Positions 23,133 to 34,500 of a stretch of DNA of 64,000 nt are shown here, piece by piece. The notes beneath the pieces are model-generated. The model was not told where the DNA came from, made no database searches, and saw nothing but the letters and a program-made list of their open reading frames with translations. Every line of letters starts with the position of its first letter. Positions within the stretch are counted from its first letter, which is position 1. This DNA is from Gnetum montanum (taxonomy: Eukaryota > Streptophyta > Gnetopsida > Gnetales > Gnetaceae), in NCBI GenBank assembly GCA_015680685.1, contig MNCI01010141.1, positions 180,073-244,072 of the forward strand, given 5' to 3'. The position numbers and the translations under genes are program-made.

Positions 23133-25291
23133 TGTACCATTTGAAATCGTCGATGCCGGGCTGGAACGTTACGGGCACTGAAAGATTCGCAGACAAGCAC
23201 AGCAAACCCTGCCTCTGCTTGAGGGCAAGCTAGAAATGGATGAAGGTAGAGTGCCTTGGATGGTCTGCACGCGGATCAAACAAGGACTTCCCCAATGTTT
23301 TCCGCTACAACACGTTGGGTTATACGTAAACTGCAACTAAATGTAAACTAGTACGAAACGTACAGAAAATGTAAATGTGCGTAAACATAGAAAATGATGT
23401 AAATTGTAATGAAAGTTGGTGAAATGTATGAAATGTATTGAAAAATAATGTGTACAAAGCACCGGTCTGTATGCAGTTGTGGATCTACACAAGGCGGACG
23501 TATAGCCCCGGTTGATGAGGATGGATGATGACAACTACTGTGAATTTCTGCAGGCACAGCATGAATGCTATATGCTTAGTGTGCAGGATGTATGCTCAGT
23601 GTGCAGGATGTATGCCCAACATGTGAGATCTATGCTCCCATGCTCTATGTGTGAAAATGACCAAATTTTCAAACCTCCTTCGAACTGACTCCCACCCTGA
23701 TTTAGTCAAAAATTGGGATTTTTATATGATCTTAGAGTGTGGAATTTGGATCTAGAGTGGGATGATTGGCTATGGGAGGTGAAATTTACGAATCTGGTGA
23801 TAGGTGGGACATTTACCAATGTGAAAGAATAAAATTTTACAAGTGTACAGCGTGAACACTGTCCAGTTCACACGCTGGGCGTGTAGACCCTCAGCGTGTG
23901 AACTTTCATGCCCACAAAAATGGATGAATGATAGTTGTACAATAGATTTCATGGTTCTAGCTTGTAGATCTAAGCTCTGGCTTCTTGTTTTTAGCTTTAG
24001 CATGTCATTCTAAACTTTTGGGTGTCCTGGCATGTCCATATAGCTTCCAGCATGTGATTTTGGGCGTCTGGCATGTTTCTGTACCCTCATACACTGGGCG
24101 TATATGCTCCATACGCTGGATAGAAGATGGTCAAGAGGGAAATATTTTGAACTGTATTTTGATGTCTAAAGCTAGGTTTAACATGGATCTAAATACCTAA
24201 TTTCTTGAGGATGCTTCTTGTAGAATTTGGGCTCATTTGGCCTTTATTTGGTAGGGTTTTGGGAGCCCTGAAGTTGAGCATGCTGGCTACATGCTGGGCG
24301 TATAGGCCAGCATGTGAGCATGAAAACTGCAATTTAGGAATCAGATCTGGTATGTTGGGGTGTGTACACTGAATCTTGAGTCTTGGTGGTCCTCCAAGTC
24401 ATCCAAAAGCTAATTTTGACTTCGTTTTGATGGAGTTTTGGGCTCATCTCTGAGGTGCATGCTGGCTATACGTTGGGGGTATACACTGGGCTTATAGGTC
24501 AGCGTGTGAGGGCAAAAATGATGCTTTTGATGCCAAAAATGGATCTTTTTGAAGCCTATGATGATGTAGAATGGATGCCCATGTCTTGAGGGTCAACCCC
24601 ATGCCAAAAACTTGTCTGAAAGTGCCTGTTTTGGGTCACCTTTGAAGTCATACGCTGGGCATACAAGCTAGGCGTGCAGGATGTACATGCTCAGCGTGTG
24701 AACTCAAAAGTGCATGATTTCAAGGTTAAAAGTTCATTTTCCTGAGCCCATGATGATTCCTAATAATTTCCCTATCTCTGAGAGTTGATGCCTTGTGAAA
24801 ATATTGCTCTGAAGTGCCTGTTTTAGGTCACCTTTGAAGTCATATGCTGGGCGTACACGCTGGGCGTGTGAGCCAACATGTAGGCAGGAAATGACCCATT
24901 TGGTGCCTAAAATTTGATTGTTAGGAGCCTGAGACCTATCTAGGACCTTATAAAATTTCATGGGGAGTCTAGACCTTCTATTTTGGCCTATTTTGATGAG
25001 TTTTTGAGGCTCAAAAGTTGCTGCAGGCTGGGCCATACGCTGGGCATGTATAGGCCAGCGTATAGGATGCATACTTAGTGAAAACCAAGTATTTTGAGCT
25101 TAAAATTTACCAAGTTTGATGCCAGATGTCACTATAGTCTTCTGTGGATCACAAGGGACCATTTCTTGCTCATTTCAACTCTGTTTGAAGCTATTTTTGA
25201 GGTCCTCAAGCTTCAGTCATGCTGGGGAGCATCATGACTTCGCTCGATTCTTGTTGGAGAAGTGCTAAGCTCAGAATTTTGTGGTGTTTCA
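23133..25291 (-). repeat. 3' LTR of element II (2159 bp)
   Basis: On the minus strand it starts TGAAACACC (25291) and ends GGTACA (23133). It aligns over its whole length with 41897-44056. Differences seen by eye are mostly transitions. It is rich in ACGCTGG/CCAGCGT words, including a perfect 13-bp inverted repeat (23865-23877 with 23892-23904) and TACGCTGG/CCAGCGTA (25036-25043 with 25055-25062). Confidence 0.93.
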
Positions 25292-25306
25292 TTGGCCCCT
25301 CTTTGT
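25292..25306 (-). promoter_or_regulatory. Polypurine tract of element II
   Basis: The minus strand reads CAAAGAGGGGCCAA immediately before the LTR start TGAAAC, as expected for plus-strand priming. Confidence 0.75.
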
Positions 25307-26440
25307 TGATGCTTGGAGGAATCAACCCGAGAAGTGTCGACAAAGAAGTACAAAGCACCACAAGCAACTTGGTAGAAATATTATCCTTTGGCACTTGGCC
25401 AGATGTCATTGCACCGTGTTTAGTAGTACATGGGATTGGGAAAATGAAGTTTGTAGCTGGATAGGGAAATGGAAATTGTGGGGATTGGGAACTGATCAAG
25501 GGATTTTGCATGGTGAAAGGGATGCTATGGTGTGTATATGGGTCATGTTGAACCTTGTTAATAGCCATTGTCTAGCAGACTTGGAACTAAGGCATGAGGT
25601 GTACGTCCTTTGGTGGAACAAGACTCTTGTTTAGTGTTTAAGAGGACTTGTTGGCACAACCAAAGCCACGTGATGATGTGTTGCATTCTTTGGAGGAACA
25701 GGGCCTTTGTTTAGTATTAAAGGGAACCTATTGGCGGAGAGCCAAAGCCATGCAATGAGATGTTACTTGAGCATTTGAGACATGAGTACTTGCTTCCAAG
25801 ACAACTGCCTTCCTGTCTGGGGCTTGTATGGGAAGTGCTAAGGGTCTTGTGTTTCTTTTTGGCTTTTATGCCCTTTGCTCTTTGATCTTTTGTTGTCTTT
25901 TTCTTTTATTTCTTTTTTTTTATTTTCTTTATATATTTTTCTTTGTAAAGAGCTTTGTTTTGATCTTGTACTTATGCTCAAGTGCCATGTTGTGTGTTGC
26001 AACTGTGTAAAAGTGTTGCAGTGTGCAATGGTGTGCTCAATGTTTGAGGGTGCACTGGAAATTGTAACTGAATAGGAAGGGGAATGAGAGTTTTAGGGAA
26101 ATGGAGAATGTCTCGAGAACTAGGAAAGTACATTTGAATAGATTGATTAACCTAGTTGCATGCATTGGGAACAATGTGGTACCTCACTGCTGTGATGAAA
26201 TGCATTCGTGTACGAACACTGTTGGGTGTCATCCTGCAAACACCACTCCAAGAAGATAAGAAAACCACGAGTGAGTGAGTAAGCTTAGAATTGAACATAA
26301 AATGATGAAACAAAGGCACTAGATGATATTTTAGGCACTGAATATGAATGGCAGCAATGTTGTTAGGATCAACTGATGATGAGTGAGCAAGCAGCTCTGA
26401 TGAAGTTTGAATGTAGCTATAGATCGAGAGGCTAGAGATG
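25307..26440 (-). other. 3' untranslated spacer of element II
   Basis: No recognisable coding sequence. Two imperfect copies of a segment with CTCTTGTTTAGTGTT / GCCTTTGTTTAGTATT and GGCGGAGAGCCAAAGCC-like words lie at about 25610-25760. A T-rich tract follows (25855-25945). Confidence 0.5.
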
Positions 26441-26880
26441 AAGTTGCCAGTTTATAGTCGTAGCAGACTATCATGGGTTAGTTTTATGTCATAACCCATT
26501 GTACGTTGCCAGTTTAGAGCCATAGCAGATGGTACATTGCTAGTTTATAGTCTTGGCGGACTGTGGAGAGGCAAACCAATTTATAGTCTTAGTGAACTCT
26601 GGTGATTAAAACTGTGGTAGTTTAATGTCGTACTAGATGGGTGCTAGTTTATTGTCATTGCAGATGAACTGTGGTGTCATTTTATCATCATGACGCTAGG
26701 ATGAATCTGTGGTATCAGTTTTAAGTCATAATGCCAGGACTATGGATTAGATGTGTTAGTTTTGGTGCTAGTTTATCATCATAACGCCAAGAAAAATCTG
26801 TGGTATCAGTTTTACCATCATGATGCCAGGACGAACTATGGTATCAGTTTACCATCATGATGCTAGGACGAATGTGCACC
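26440..26880. repeat. Array of about 12 AGTTTA-headed mini stem-loops
   Basis: Repeats spaced about 25-45 bases follow the plan AGTTTA, two bases, a short arm, a loop of about six bases (often CATnnCG-like), then a second arm. Examples: ATAGTC-gtagca-GACTAT (26454-26471), ATGGGTTA-11-TAACCCAT (26473-26499), and AGTC-ttggcg-GACT near 26550. Later units decay to ACCATCATGATGCCAGG. Related units occur at 30230-30360, 32403-32423 and 36517-36765, always in spacers of element II. Confidence 0.65.
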
Positions 26881-26889
26881 TAAGTTTAT

Positions 26890-28260
26890 GCTCAAACATC
26901 GAACGGTTTCAAGTACAAGTGGTTGGTCGGGTGTGCAAGCTCATTCCCTTCCATGTCCGCTAGCTTAAATGCTCCATTGTCATACACTTTGGTGACCAAG
27001 TAAGGCCCTTCCCAGTTGGCTGAGAATTATTCCAGGTGTTCCTGAACTACTTTGAGTACAAGGTCACCTTCCTTGATCGGGTGCTTATGAATATCGTGTC
27101 GATGGCATCGTTATTGTTGCTTCTGGTACCATTCGATCTAATCGAGCGCACGTGTGTGTTCCTCCTCCACCGAGTCCAAGTCAACAATGCGCAAGTCATT
27201 GTTTTGATCCTCATCAAGAAGTCCAGAGAGTGTGATCCTTAAATATGGTACCTACAACTCCAAAGGTAAAATAGCTTCCGAACCATAAACAAGACTATAT
27301 GGCGTTTTACCTGTGGAAGTCTGATGCATAGTACGATATGCCCATAACGCGTAAACTAGCTACTCATGCCACCATCGTTTGCTCTGTGTAAGCATCTTTT
27401 TGAGCACTGTGATGATGATCTTATTTGTAGCTTCATCTTGTCCATTTCTTTGAGGGTAGTAAGGGGATGAAAATGAATGTTTGATCCCTAGGCTTTCATA
27501 GAAAGTTCTATTTTCGGCACTGCTGAACTGTGGCCCGTTATCAGTGATGATGGCCATCGGAATGCCAAAACGGGTCATAATGTTTTCTAGAATGAAGTTA
27601 CATATGTGTTTGTATGTGGTCTTTCTAAGGGGAATAGCTTCTACCCATTTTTTGAAATACTTTGTCATCATTATGATAAAGCTATGTCCTGCAAAAGATG
27701 GGGGAGTTATTGGTCTGATGATGTCTAACCCCCACTTCTGGAAAGGCCAGGTGATTTGCGTGGTATGCAACTCATTGGTGGAACATATATCAAATTGCTA
27801 TGTTTTTGGTAGATGCTACACGTTTTGACCTTGGAGAAATAATCGTACTCCATGTATGGCCAATAATAGCCCAAACGTCTTATTTTTGTTGCCATTGCTT
27901 TGGGCGCTATGTGCCCTCCGCATAGTCCTTCATGAACTTTTTCTACGATGGTTTGGCCATCGGTACTACTAACGCATATTAACAAGATGCCTTCGTAGGA
28001 TCTACGACATAACGTGTCACCTACTAATGCATATTGTCGAGAACATTTTCGTACTGCGTCCTTTTGTGCATTCGTTAGATGTTGCGGTGTTTCGCCGTGT
28101 AGAAGGTACTCTTTTATATCATCATACCATTCTACTGCATGTGTTGTACTAACGGATGCAATCGATAATTCATTGGGAGTATCAGTTATGGGTTTAGCAC
28201 AACTGATTATAGAACTAGGCAACATGTGGAACATGTTTGGCGATATGTTTAGAGCTAACG
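26890..28260 (-). pseudogene. Integrase of element II, degenerate
   Basis: The zinc-binding region reads HEGLCGGHIAP...GYYWPYM...CSIYQKH (about 27790-27930); the last Cys of H2C2 has become Tyr. The catalytic core has WGLDII (about 27730), TDNGPQF (about 27530) and GQDEATNK (about 27430), so all three acidic residues are present. After a stop near 27360 the C-terminal part continues with [41 protein letters not shown] and a LKPF end near 26890. Stops at about 27360 and elsewhere inactivate it. It belongs to the polyprotein started upstream at about 30160. Confidence 0.87.
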
Positions 28261-28690
28261 TGTCAAGTGCATTTGCAATGGTGTTATTGTTTCTGGATAC
28301 ATGTTGCACATCTATGTTTGTGAATTGTTTTAGCAAGTGTTTTGTCAAGTCATAGTATGGTTGTAGGTGTAGAGCTTTACATGCATATACGCATGTGACC
28401 TGATTAATAGCTAACTATGAGTCGCCTCTAACTAGGAGACGTGTGATGTCTAAAGCTAGTGCTGCCATGAGACCTCTAAGGAGACCTTCGTACTCTGCTA
28501 CGTTGTTGGTACAGTGACAATTGAAACAATAAGCAAAGGGTCGGATCTCCCTGGAGGGATAGGTGATGATGGAGACAACACTTTCCCCTCAAGAGGTGGA
28601 TGCTCCATCAAAGTTCAAAATGGCATCGTAGTCATCGGGCACTATGTCTATTGCACTCACATTTTCACCAGGGAACTCTGGCTATATCAT
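28260..28690 (-). pseudogene. Second, archaeal-type RNase H (aRNH) of element II
   Basis: Minus-strand translation gives AILNFDGAS (plus 28598-28620), CTNNVAEYEGLLRGLMAAL (about 28465-28520), LLVRGDS (about 28420-28440) and HVSRNNNTIANALDTLALN (about 28255-28310). The acidic residues of FDGAS, AEYEG and RGDS fit the active site of the additional RNase H acquired by the Tat lineage. It stands between the ordinary RNase H and the integrase, as expected. Two in-frame stops (after ASTS and after RGDS) are simple C-to-T or G-to-A changes. Confidence 0.85.
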
Positions 28691-30165
28691 TGCTTGATCA
28701 TGCGTTGGTGATGTAGTCATTTGATTTGCTATAGCTTGACCCTTAACTGATGACTGCGCTATGTAGTGTAGGTCAAACTCAGCTATCATGGCTTTCCAGC
28801 GAGCTATCTTACTTGATTCGTAAATGTTGCCTGTGATAGCTCTGAGCACATTATCCTTACAGATTATATTGACTTGGTTGCGGAAGAGGTAATGTCGCCA
28901 TTTCTTTAAGGAAAAGATAAGGGCTAAACACGACCTCTCCACATCATTGTACTTTTTCTCATAGGCTACTAATGCATGGCTTAGATAATAAACAGGGACT
29001 TCAGTTCCATCATCTCATTTCTGGCAAAGCATAGACGTGATGGATGAATCTGAAGTGGCCAGGTAGATATAGAATGGTTTGTTGTTTTGAGGCGGATAGA
29101 CTGTCGGTAGTTGAACAACTGCCGTTTTAATGTTGTAAAATTCTTCATGGCATTGTGAAGTCCATTCAAAATGGACATTCTTGAGTAGCAAGTGGTTCGT
29201 AGGTTTTAACTTGTCCGTTAGTTTTTCTATGAAACGCCTGATGAACTGTAATCTACCTTGTAGACCTCGGAGTTCGGTAAGGTTGCTTGGTGATTTCAAG
29301 TTAGTGATAGCCTTAACCTTATCCGGATCTACTTGTATTCCTGTTTCTGATACTACGAAGCCTAGCATCTTGCCTGTTTTTACCCCAAAGACACATTTCT
29401 TTGGGTTGAGCCTAAGTTCATATTTTAGACAACGTTTTAAAACCAAATCTAAGTCTTGTATGTCCTGCTCTGGTGTTTTTGATTTAACTACAATGTCATC
29501 CACATAATCATTGAGCGAATGAAGTATATAATCACTAAAAATGAATGTCATTGCTCTTTGATATGTGGTATCGGCGTTCTTCAAGTCGAATGACATCATT
29601 GTATAGCAAAAGGTACCCCATGGTGTCATGAAGGTCATCCTGAGCTGATGTTCCGGGTTGATCCGTATCTGGTTATATCCTGAAAAGCCATCCATAAAAG
29701 ACAACAGAGTGTTCCCCGCAGTTGAGTCAACAAGTTGATCAATGCTTGGTAGCGGGAAGTCATCCTTTATGGTTGCAATGTTGAGATCCCAGAAGTCTAT
29801 GCATAANNNNNNNNNNNNNNNNNNNNNNNNNNNNNNNNNNNNNNNNNNNNNNNNNNNNNNNNNNNNNNNNNNNNNNNNNNNNNNNNNNNNNNNNNNNNNN
29901 NNNNNNNNNNNNNNNNNNNNNNNNNNNNNNNNNNNNNNNNNNNNNNNNNNNNNNNNNNNNNNNNNNNNNNNNNNNNNNNNNNNNNNNNNNNNNNNNNNNN
30001 NNNNNNNNNNNNNNNNNNNNNNNNNNNNNNNGGACCTAAGTTGATAGAATTTATGTTGATTTCTCTTGTGATCTTTCTGTATGGTCCATCGATGGTCAAT
30101 GGTGTGAATAGATGCTTGCAATCCATTGCGCTTGCTCCTTCCAATAAACATGGAGCAGAGTGAGC
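28690..30165 (-). pseudogene. Reverse transcriptase and first RNase H of element II, with assembly gap
   Basis: RT motifs on the minus strand: LCIDFWDLNIAT and FPLPSIDQLVDSTAG, then SFMDGFSGYNQIRINPEHQ, TPWGTFCYTMMSFDLKNA, and the catalytic NDYVDDIVVKSK (about 29494-29510). Thumb/connection motifs follow: KCVFGVKTGKMLGFVVSETGI and LQGRLQFIRRFI. The first RNase H is at about 28700-29060 (SCLALIFSLKKWRHYLF). The upstream part before the gap (30032-30160) encodes REININSINLG-like sequence, the lead-in to Tat RT. 225 undetermined bases (29807-30031) hide the region before LCIDFWD. Confidence 0.88.
29807..30031. other. Assembly gap (225 N)
   Basis: A run of N inside the RT-leading region. Its true length is not known from the sequence, although about 75 codons fits the expected distance to RT. 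Confidence 0.95.
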
Positions 30166-31566
30166 TAGGGGGTTGTTATGCTTTCCAGGTAATGTAAATC
30201 ATGTGTGCATTTAACAGTGACTAAGGTATGCGGTGGTAGTTTATCATCGTACTTGGACGCATGGTAGTTTAGGGCCATACCGGCCCTTACCTGTCAGTTT
30301 ATAGTCATAACAAACTGATCATGGTAGTTTAAGGCCTTACCAAGCCATCAGAGTAGTTTAATCGTAACTTACAGTTCATGGTTAGAGTACATAGTTATGT
30401 TTAGTGTACATGGTGGGGTCACGTATACGTATATATGTATGTTGTTGGTTGTTTAGAATTCTAAGTACCAAGGGGTCATTAAAGGGGGTGTGAATAATTG
30501 GTACATGTATGGTACATATGTACAGGGTTTTTTTTTATTTTTTATGTTTTATGTTTTTATTTGTACTAGAGGCTAGGACATCATAGACCATAGGGATAGG
30601 TCATGGGGTCCTTATTGTTATTTTTATATTTTATTTTTAAGGGTCTTAAGGCCCTACAAAATTGGGTCAATGTGTACATGAATTTAGAAAATGGTATGCT
30701 GAGTGTTGGTCAAGATTCGTAGGCATAGGACAAAGCCCTAAATAATAGGGGTAGATCCTATAAAGGTGGGTCAACGGGTACATGAATTTGGAAAATAATA
30801 GTGTGGGTATAGATCAACGTTTGTGGACAAAGGGGTAGCATCCTAAATAATAGGAAATGACTCCTACTAAATAGGGACAACGTGCCCCAAACAAGAGTCA
30901 ATGTGCTAGATGGTGGGGGCAACGTCTTAAAATATAGGACAGTGTGCTAGATTGTAGGGTAGCGTGCTAGATTATAGGAAGGGTCTATGTCATCCTTACT
31001 TTAGCTAATTCTAACGTAATTTTGACTAGCGTAAGAAGGTAAAAATAATAAATGTAAACTAATTATGCATGAAAAATTAATGGTTTACGCTAAGTAAAAC
31101 TATAAATTCTCTGGGACATATAAAAGGAAAACTGTAAAACTGCATAGAACTAAACATTTCATCCTTATTCCAACGTAAACGAGGCATTGAAAACGCAAAC
31201 TGAACAAAACTGCAGTGTAAACCCATCAAAACTACAGCGTAAAACAGAGGGAGATAGAGGGCAGTGTGAACCCAAGGACTACAGGTTAGCATAAACCCAA
31301 GGATTGGACCCAAAGAGCCAGCATAAATCCAAAACATTGAATTGAAAGAGCCAGCATGAATAGGTCCTTGGCAATGTAAACCATCATTTTCCACAGTGTT
31401 GGACCATCTATTTTCCAGATCTCGACAATATAGATCAGATCTAGAGCGTGCGTGGGCGGATCTGCATAGATCTGGGCATTGACATTCAAATCTGCTTGAA
31501 ACCCTCAGATTTGGGCTACAGTGTGCAAGATCTGTCAGTAACCAGCGTCGCCAGCGTTTGGGCAAG
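30166..31566. other. Spacer in the protease-RT interval, upstream of the antisense gene
   Basis: It holds AGTTTA stem-loops at about 30230-30360: AGGGCC-atacc-GGCCCT (30271-30287) and CAGTTT-11-AAACTG (30295-30317). A degenerate tandem pair of about 115 bases at about 30660-30860 carries GGGTCAA, GGTACATGAATTTGGAAAAT and CCTAAATAATAGG. The part at 31420-31540 is rich in AGATCT palindromes, like the leader of the element at 41700-41860. The minus-strand frame at 31077-31595 looks fortuitous. Confidence 0.5.
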
Positions 31567-34500
31567 ATGGGCAAAGGAAAACAACTAAAGGGCAAGGAGA
31601 AGAAGGAGGCATCCCTAACCTTTGCTACGGAGAGTAAGGGAATTCTTCGAAACCTTCCCCAACCTATGATCCCTTCATGGCTTGGATCCCTGTGCCGGTT
31701 AGCATCTGATCAGTAGATCTAGATCTACTTTTTTTCTTGCAGTTTTTATCAATTATTGTCCAGTTTTTCTGCTGTCAGCGTATATGTTTTTCCTAGTAAA
31801 TTTAGTCAGCATATGGGATCTTTGGCCAATGTAGAGGTTGTGAAGCTAGCTTGCAGGCCATGATCCCAGCATGTAAACTGCGAAAAATGTTTAGCTCATG
31901 CAGCATATATGTATTTTATATATTTTTTTTTGCAAATTTTCATTTAAGTTTCGGTGTCAGCATGAAAGGTCTGGTTGGTATGCTCAGTGTGAACCTAACA
32001 TACCCAGCGTACAAAGGGTTATACGCCTAGTGTGTGGTCTTCACATGCCCAGCGTGTGAGAAGGTCACATGCTCAACATATAGCCAAAAACCCTAAAATA
32101 ATTTCTAAGTGTGAGAAGGTCACACGCTCAGCATGTGGACCAAGAACCCTAAAAAATTTCTAAGTTTTGCCACAGTGTAACCCTTGAATTTTTTAAAATT
32201 TTTCATATATTTTCTAGGTGTTAAACTAATGTTTGAAACTGAAATTTTCTAAGTGTTATGTGTGTAATGCGAATGAGCCCCTTGCTAAGTGTTGAATAAG
32301 ATGTGGAGTCAAGATTTCCTAAGTGTTGAATAATGTAAACTGAAATGTCATATGTATCCACTGGGGTATGTGAACAGAATGTTCTTGTTAATAAATGTTG
32401 GCAGTTTAAGGCCATACTGGGCCGTTGTTTTCTTTATATGTTTTATGTGTATGGTTTACTTACTTTGATCTTTGATTTCATGTAGGGGTCTTAAAACTTG
32501 TTTGTTGGTCTTGGAGCTTGTTGGAGTGTTAGCATGGTTTGGGGCCATTGATCTAGATGTACCTACACCTGATATGATGATTGGTCGAGATGGGTGGTGG
32601 TTTAGACCAGGTGCTAATGAATTCCTTGCCTTCATCTTGCAAGGGTTCAGTGTGGTTATATGGTCTCTTTTAAGTGAGCAACTCGCCCGAAGTATACTTG
32701 AGACCATACTGCCAGGATCAGCTAATGGCGTTTTAGCCTTTGTGACCGATATAGATGAGGGGTTATTTAAAGTTGGAGATGGTCCCGCTGAAGGGCCCAG
32801 GTCCACTCGTCCATTGACACGTGTGTGGAACATATCCACATGTAGCCATTACAACATTAATAGCACTTTGTTCCTTATTTCCCGTGCACACACTTTGTTC
32901 CAAAATCCTCCTGGAATAGTTTACAGGGTGACGAGGTAAGGGTGTTCAATTTATCTTTATTTGTTTCTTAGTGTTATATATTTGCTCATGTTTGAACTTT
33001 CTGTTCTTGTAGACCTCTGCTCGATGAAGAGGGAGTATATCAAAGTGATGGTGGACTTGCACTTGCTTGTACAGCCTTGGAGGCTTTCATGGCGGGTCCC
33101 ACTTTACGGGGTGCCATGTTGGCTCAAACCAAGGGGACGATCATCCATTACCACAAGTAATACTCAAAGGCCTTTGCACGTTGTGAGGCTTAGGGGTGGC
33201 TACATGGGGATTGGTCCCAAAATGGGCCATTTTTTCCATGCGATGTTGATTTAGCTCCAAGTTCATCTATTCCATTGGCCAGCAGTAAGTGATGATGTTT
33301 TGATGTCTTTCATTCGTTTTGTTACCTCATCGATTGTTGTGAAACTAATTTCCTATTTGCTTATGTACATAGTGGATGTTACTCTTGGTGGAGTTACAAT
33401 CACCACAGGCCGTACTAAGGGTACTTTGGCCATGAAGTTTGGAGAAATCGAAGATGCACAATGATGGTTGAATGATGAGGCATCGCCACATGTCATTGGT
33501 TACTTGCATGATGCTGGACTTATGGATTTGTTTACCGCTTTGAACCCTAACATCCCTGTGATCGAGATGGCTGCTATTGTTGATTCATTTAATGTAGTTG
33601 TTACTTATTATAGCACTTGTATTCACTGAGTAAAAGTAGTTTTCCATCTGACGATAGAGTTCTTTTCAGACCTCTTTGGTGTGCCAACAGATGGGACAAG
33701 GGTAACATTTGATAGGGCTCAGAAAGAATGTCATGTTGTTCGAGAGCTGGAGGAATGGTTGGGTGTTATGAAGGGATCTAAAGGATTCCCTATGCAAGGA
33801 AGATCCAAAGTGGCGAAAGTGAATGAACTATACCCTTTGCTCAGAGCATGGGTTTTTTCCAAGTCTTTGTCACAAGTTAAGACTCTTGGCGTAGAGCTTG
33901 TGTGTATCATGCACATGATTCTAGAGACTGGGATGTGCTAAAACTAGGCACAGTTCTTGCTTTCAGGTTTCCATGGGGAGATAGTGCGGTTACGTACAAA
34001 CATAGAGGCACAATCCCATTTCACTTTCGCATTTTTTGCTGGTTAGCTATGCTGACTAGCTAAATTTCTTGTTGTTCATGTGGATAAGGAGTACATGTTG
34101 AGGGATCGTGGACAGTTGTCTCACTTGTGGATATGCCACTTGTTTGATATTACTAGGTCTCAAGATGTCCTCGAAGGTGTAGATGAATCAGCTTCCATCA
34201 TGATAGGGGACACACTTGGTTATTCCACCCATACACATGACAACATAGGGTTGGAACCAAGTAGTGTACCCTACACTACTAGGAGAGCCAATCAGGTTAT
34301 CAAGGAGGCAATCAGGAAGGGTAAGTTCAAGATTGAGAGACATAAGCACCCTAATGAAAGTGCTCTAGCAGTTGAACAACTAATGATAAAGCGTATTAGG
34401 TTTAATATTTTGGAACGTGGTAAGCACATTTGAGTCTTTTTGTTTATTTTGTTTTTGTTATTATTCATATTGCACTAGCGTTATACTATGTGTGTTATCA

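Noticed and set aside
23133-25291. ACGCTGGGCGT repeats as a possible CRISPR-like or satellite array
   Set aside because: Spacing and repeat length are irregular, the words belong to an LTR present twice with target duplications, and the context is a plant retrotransposon.
31077-31595. 172-codon minus-strand ORF upstream of the antisense gene
   Set aside because: It lies in spacer repeats, has no family resemblance, and has Cys/Phe/Leu-rich composition typical of a chance frame.
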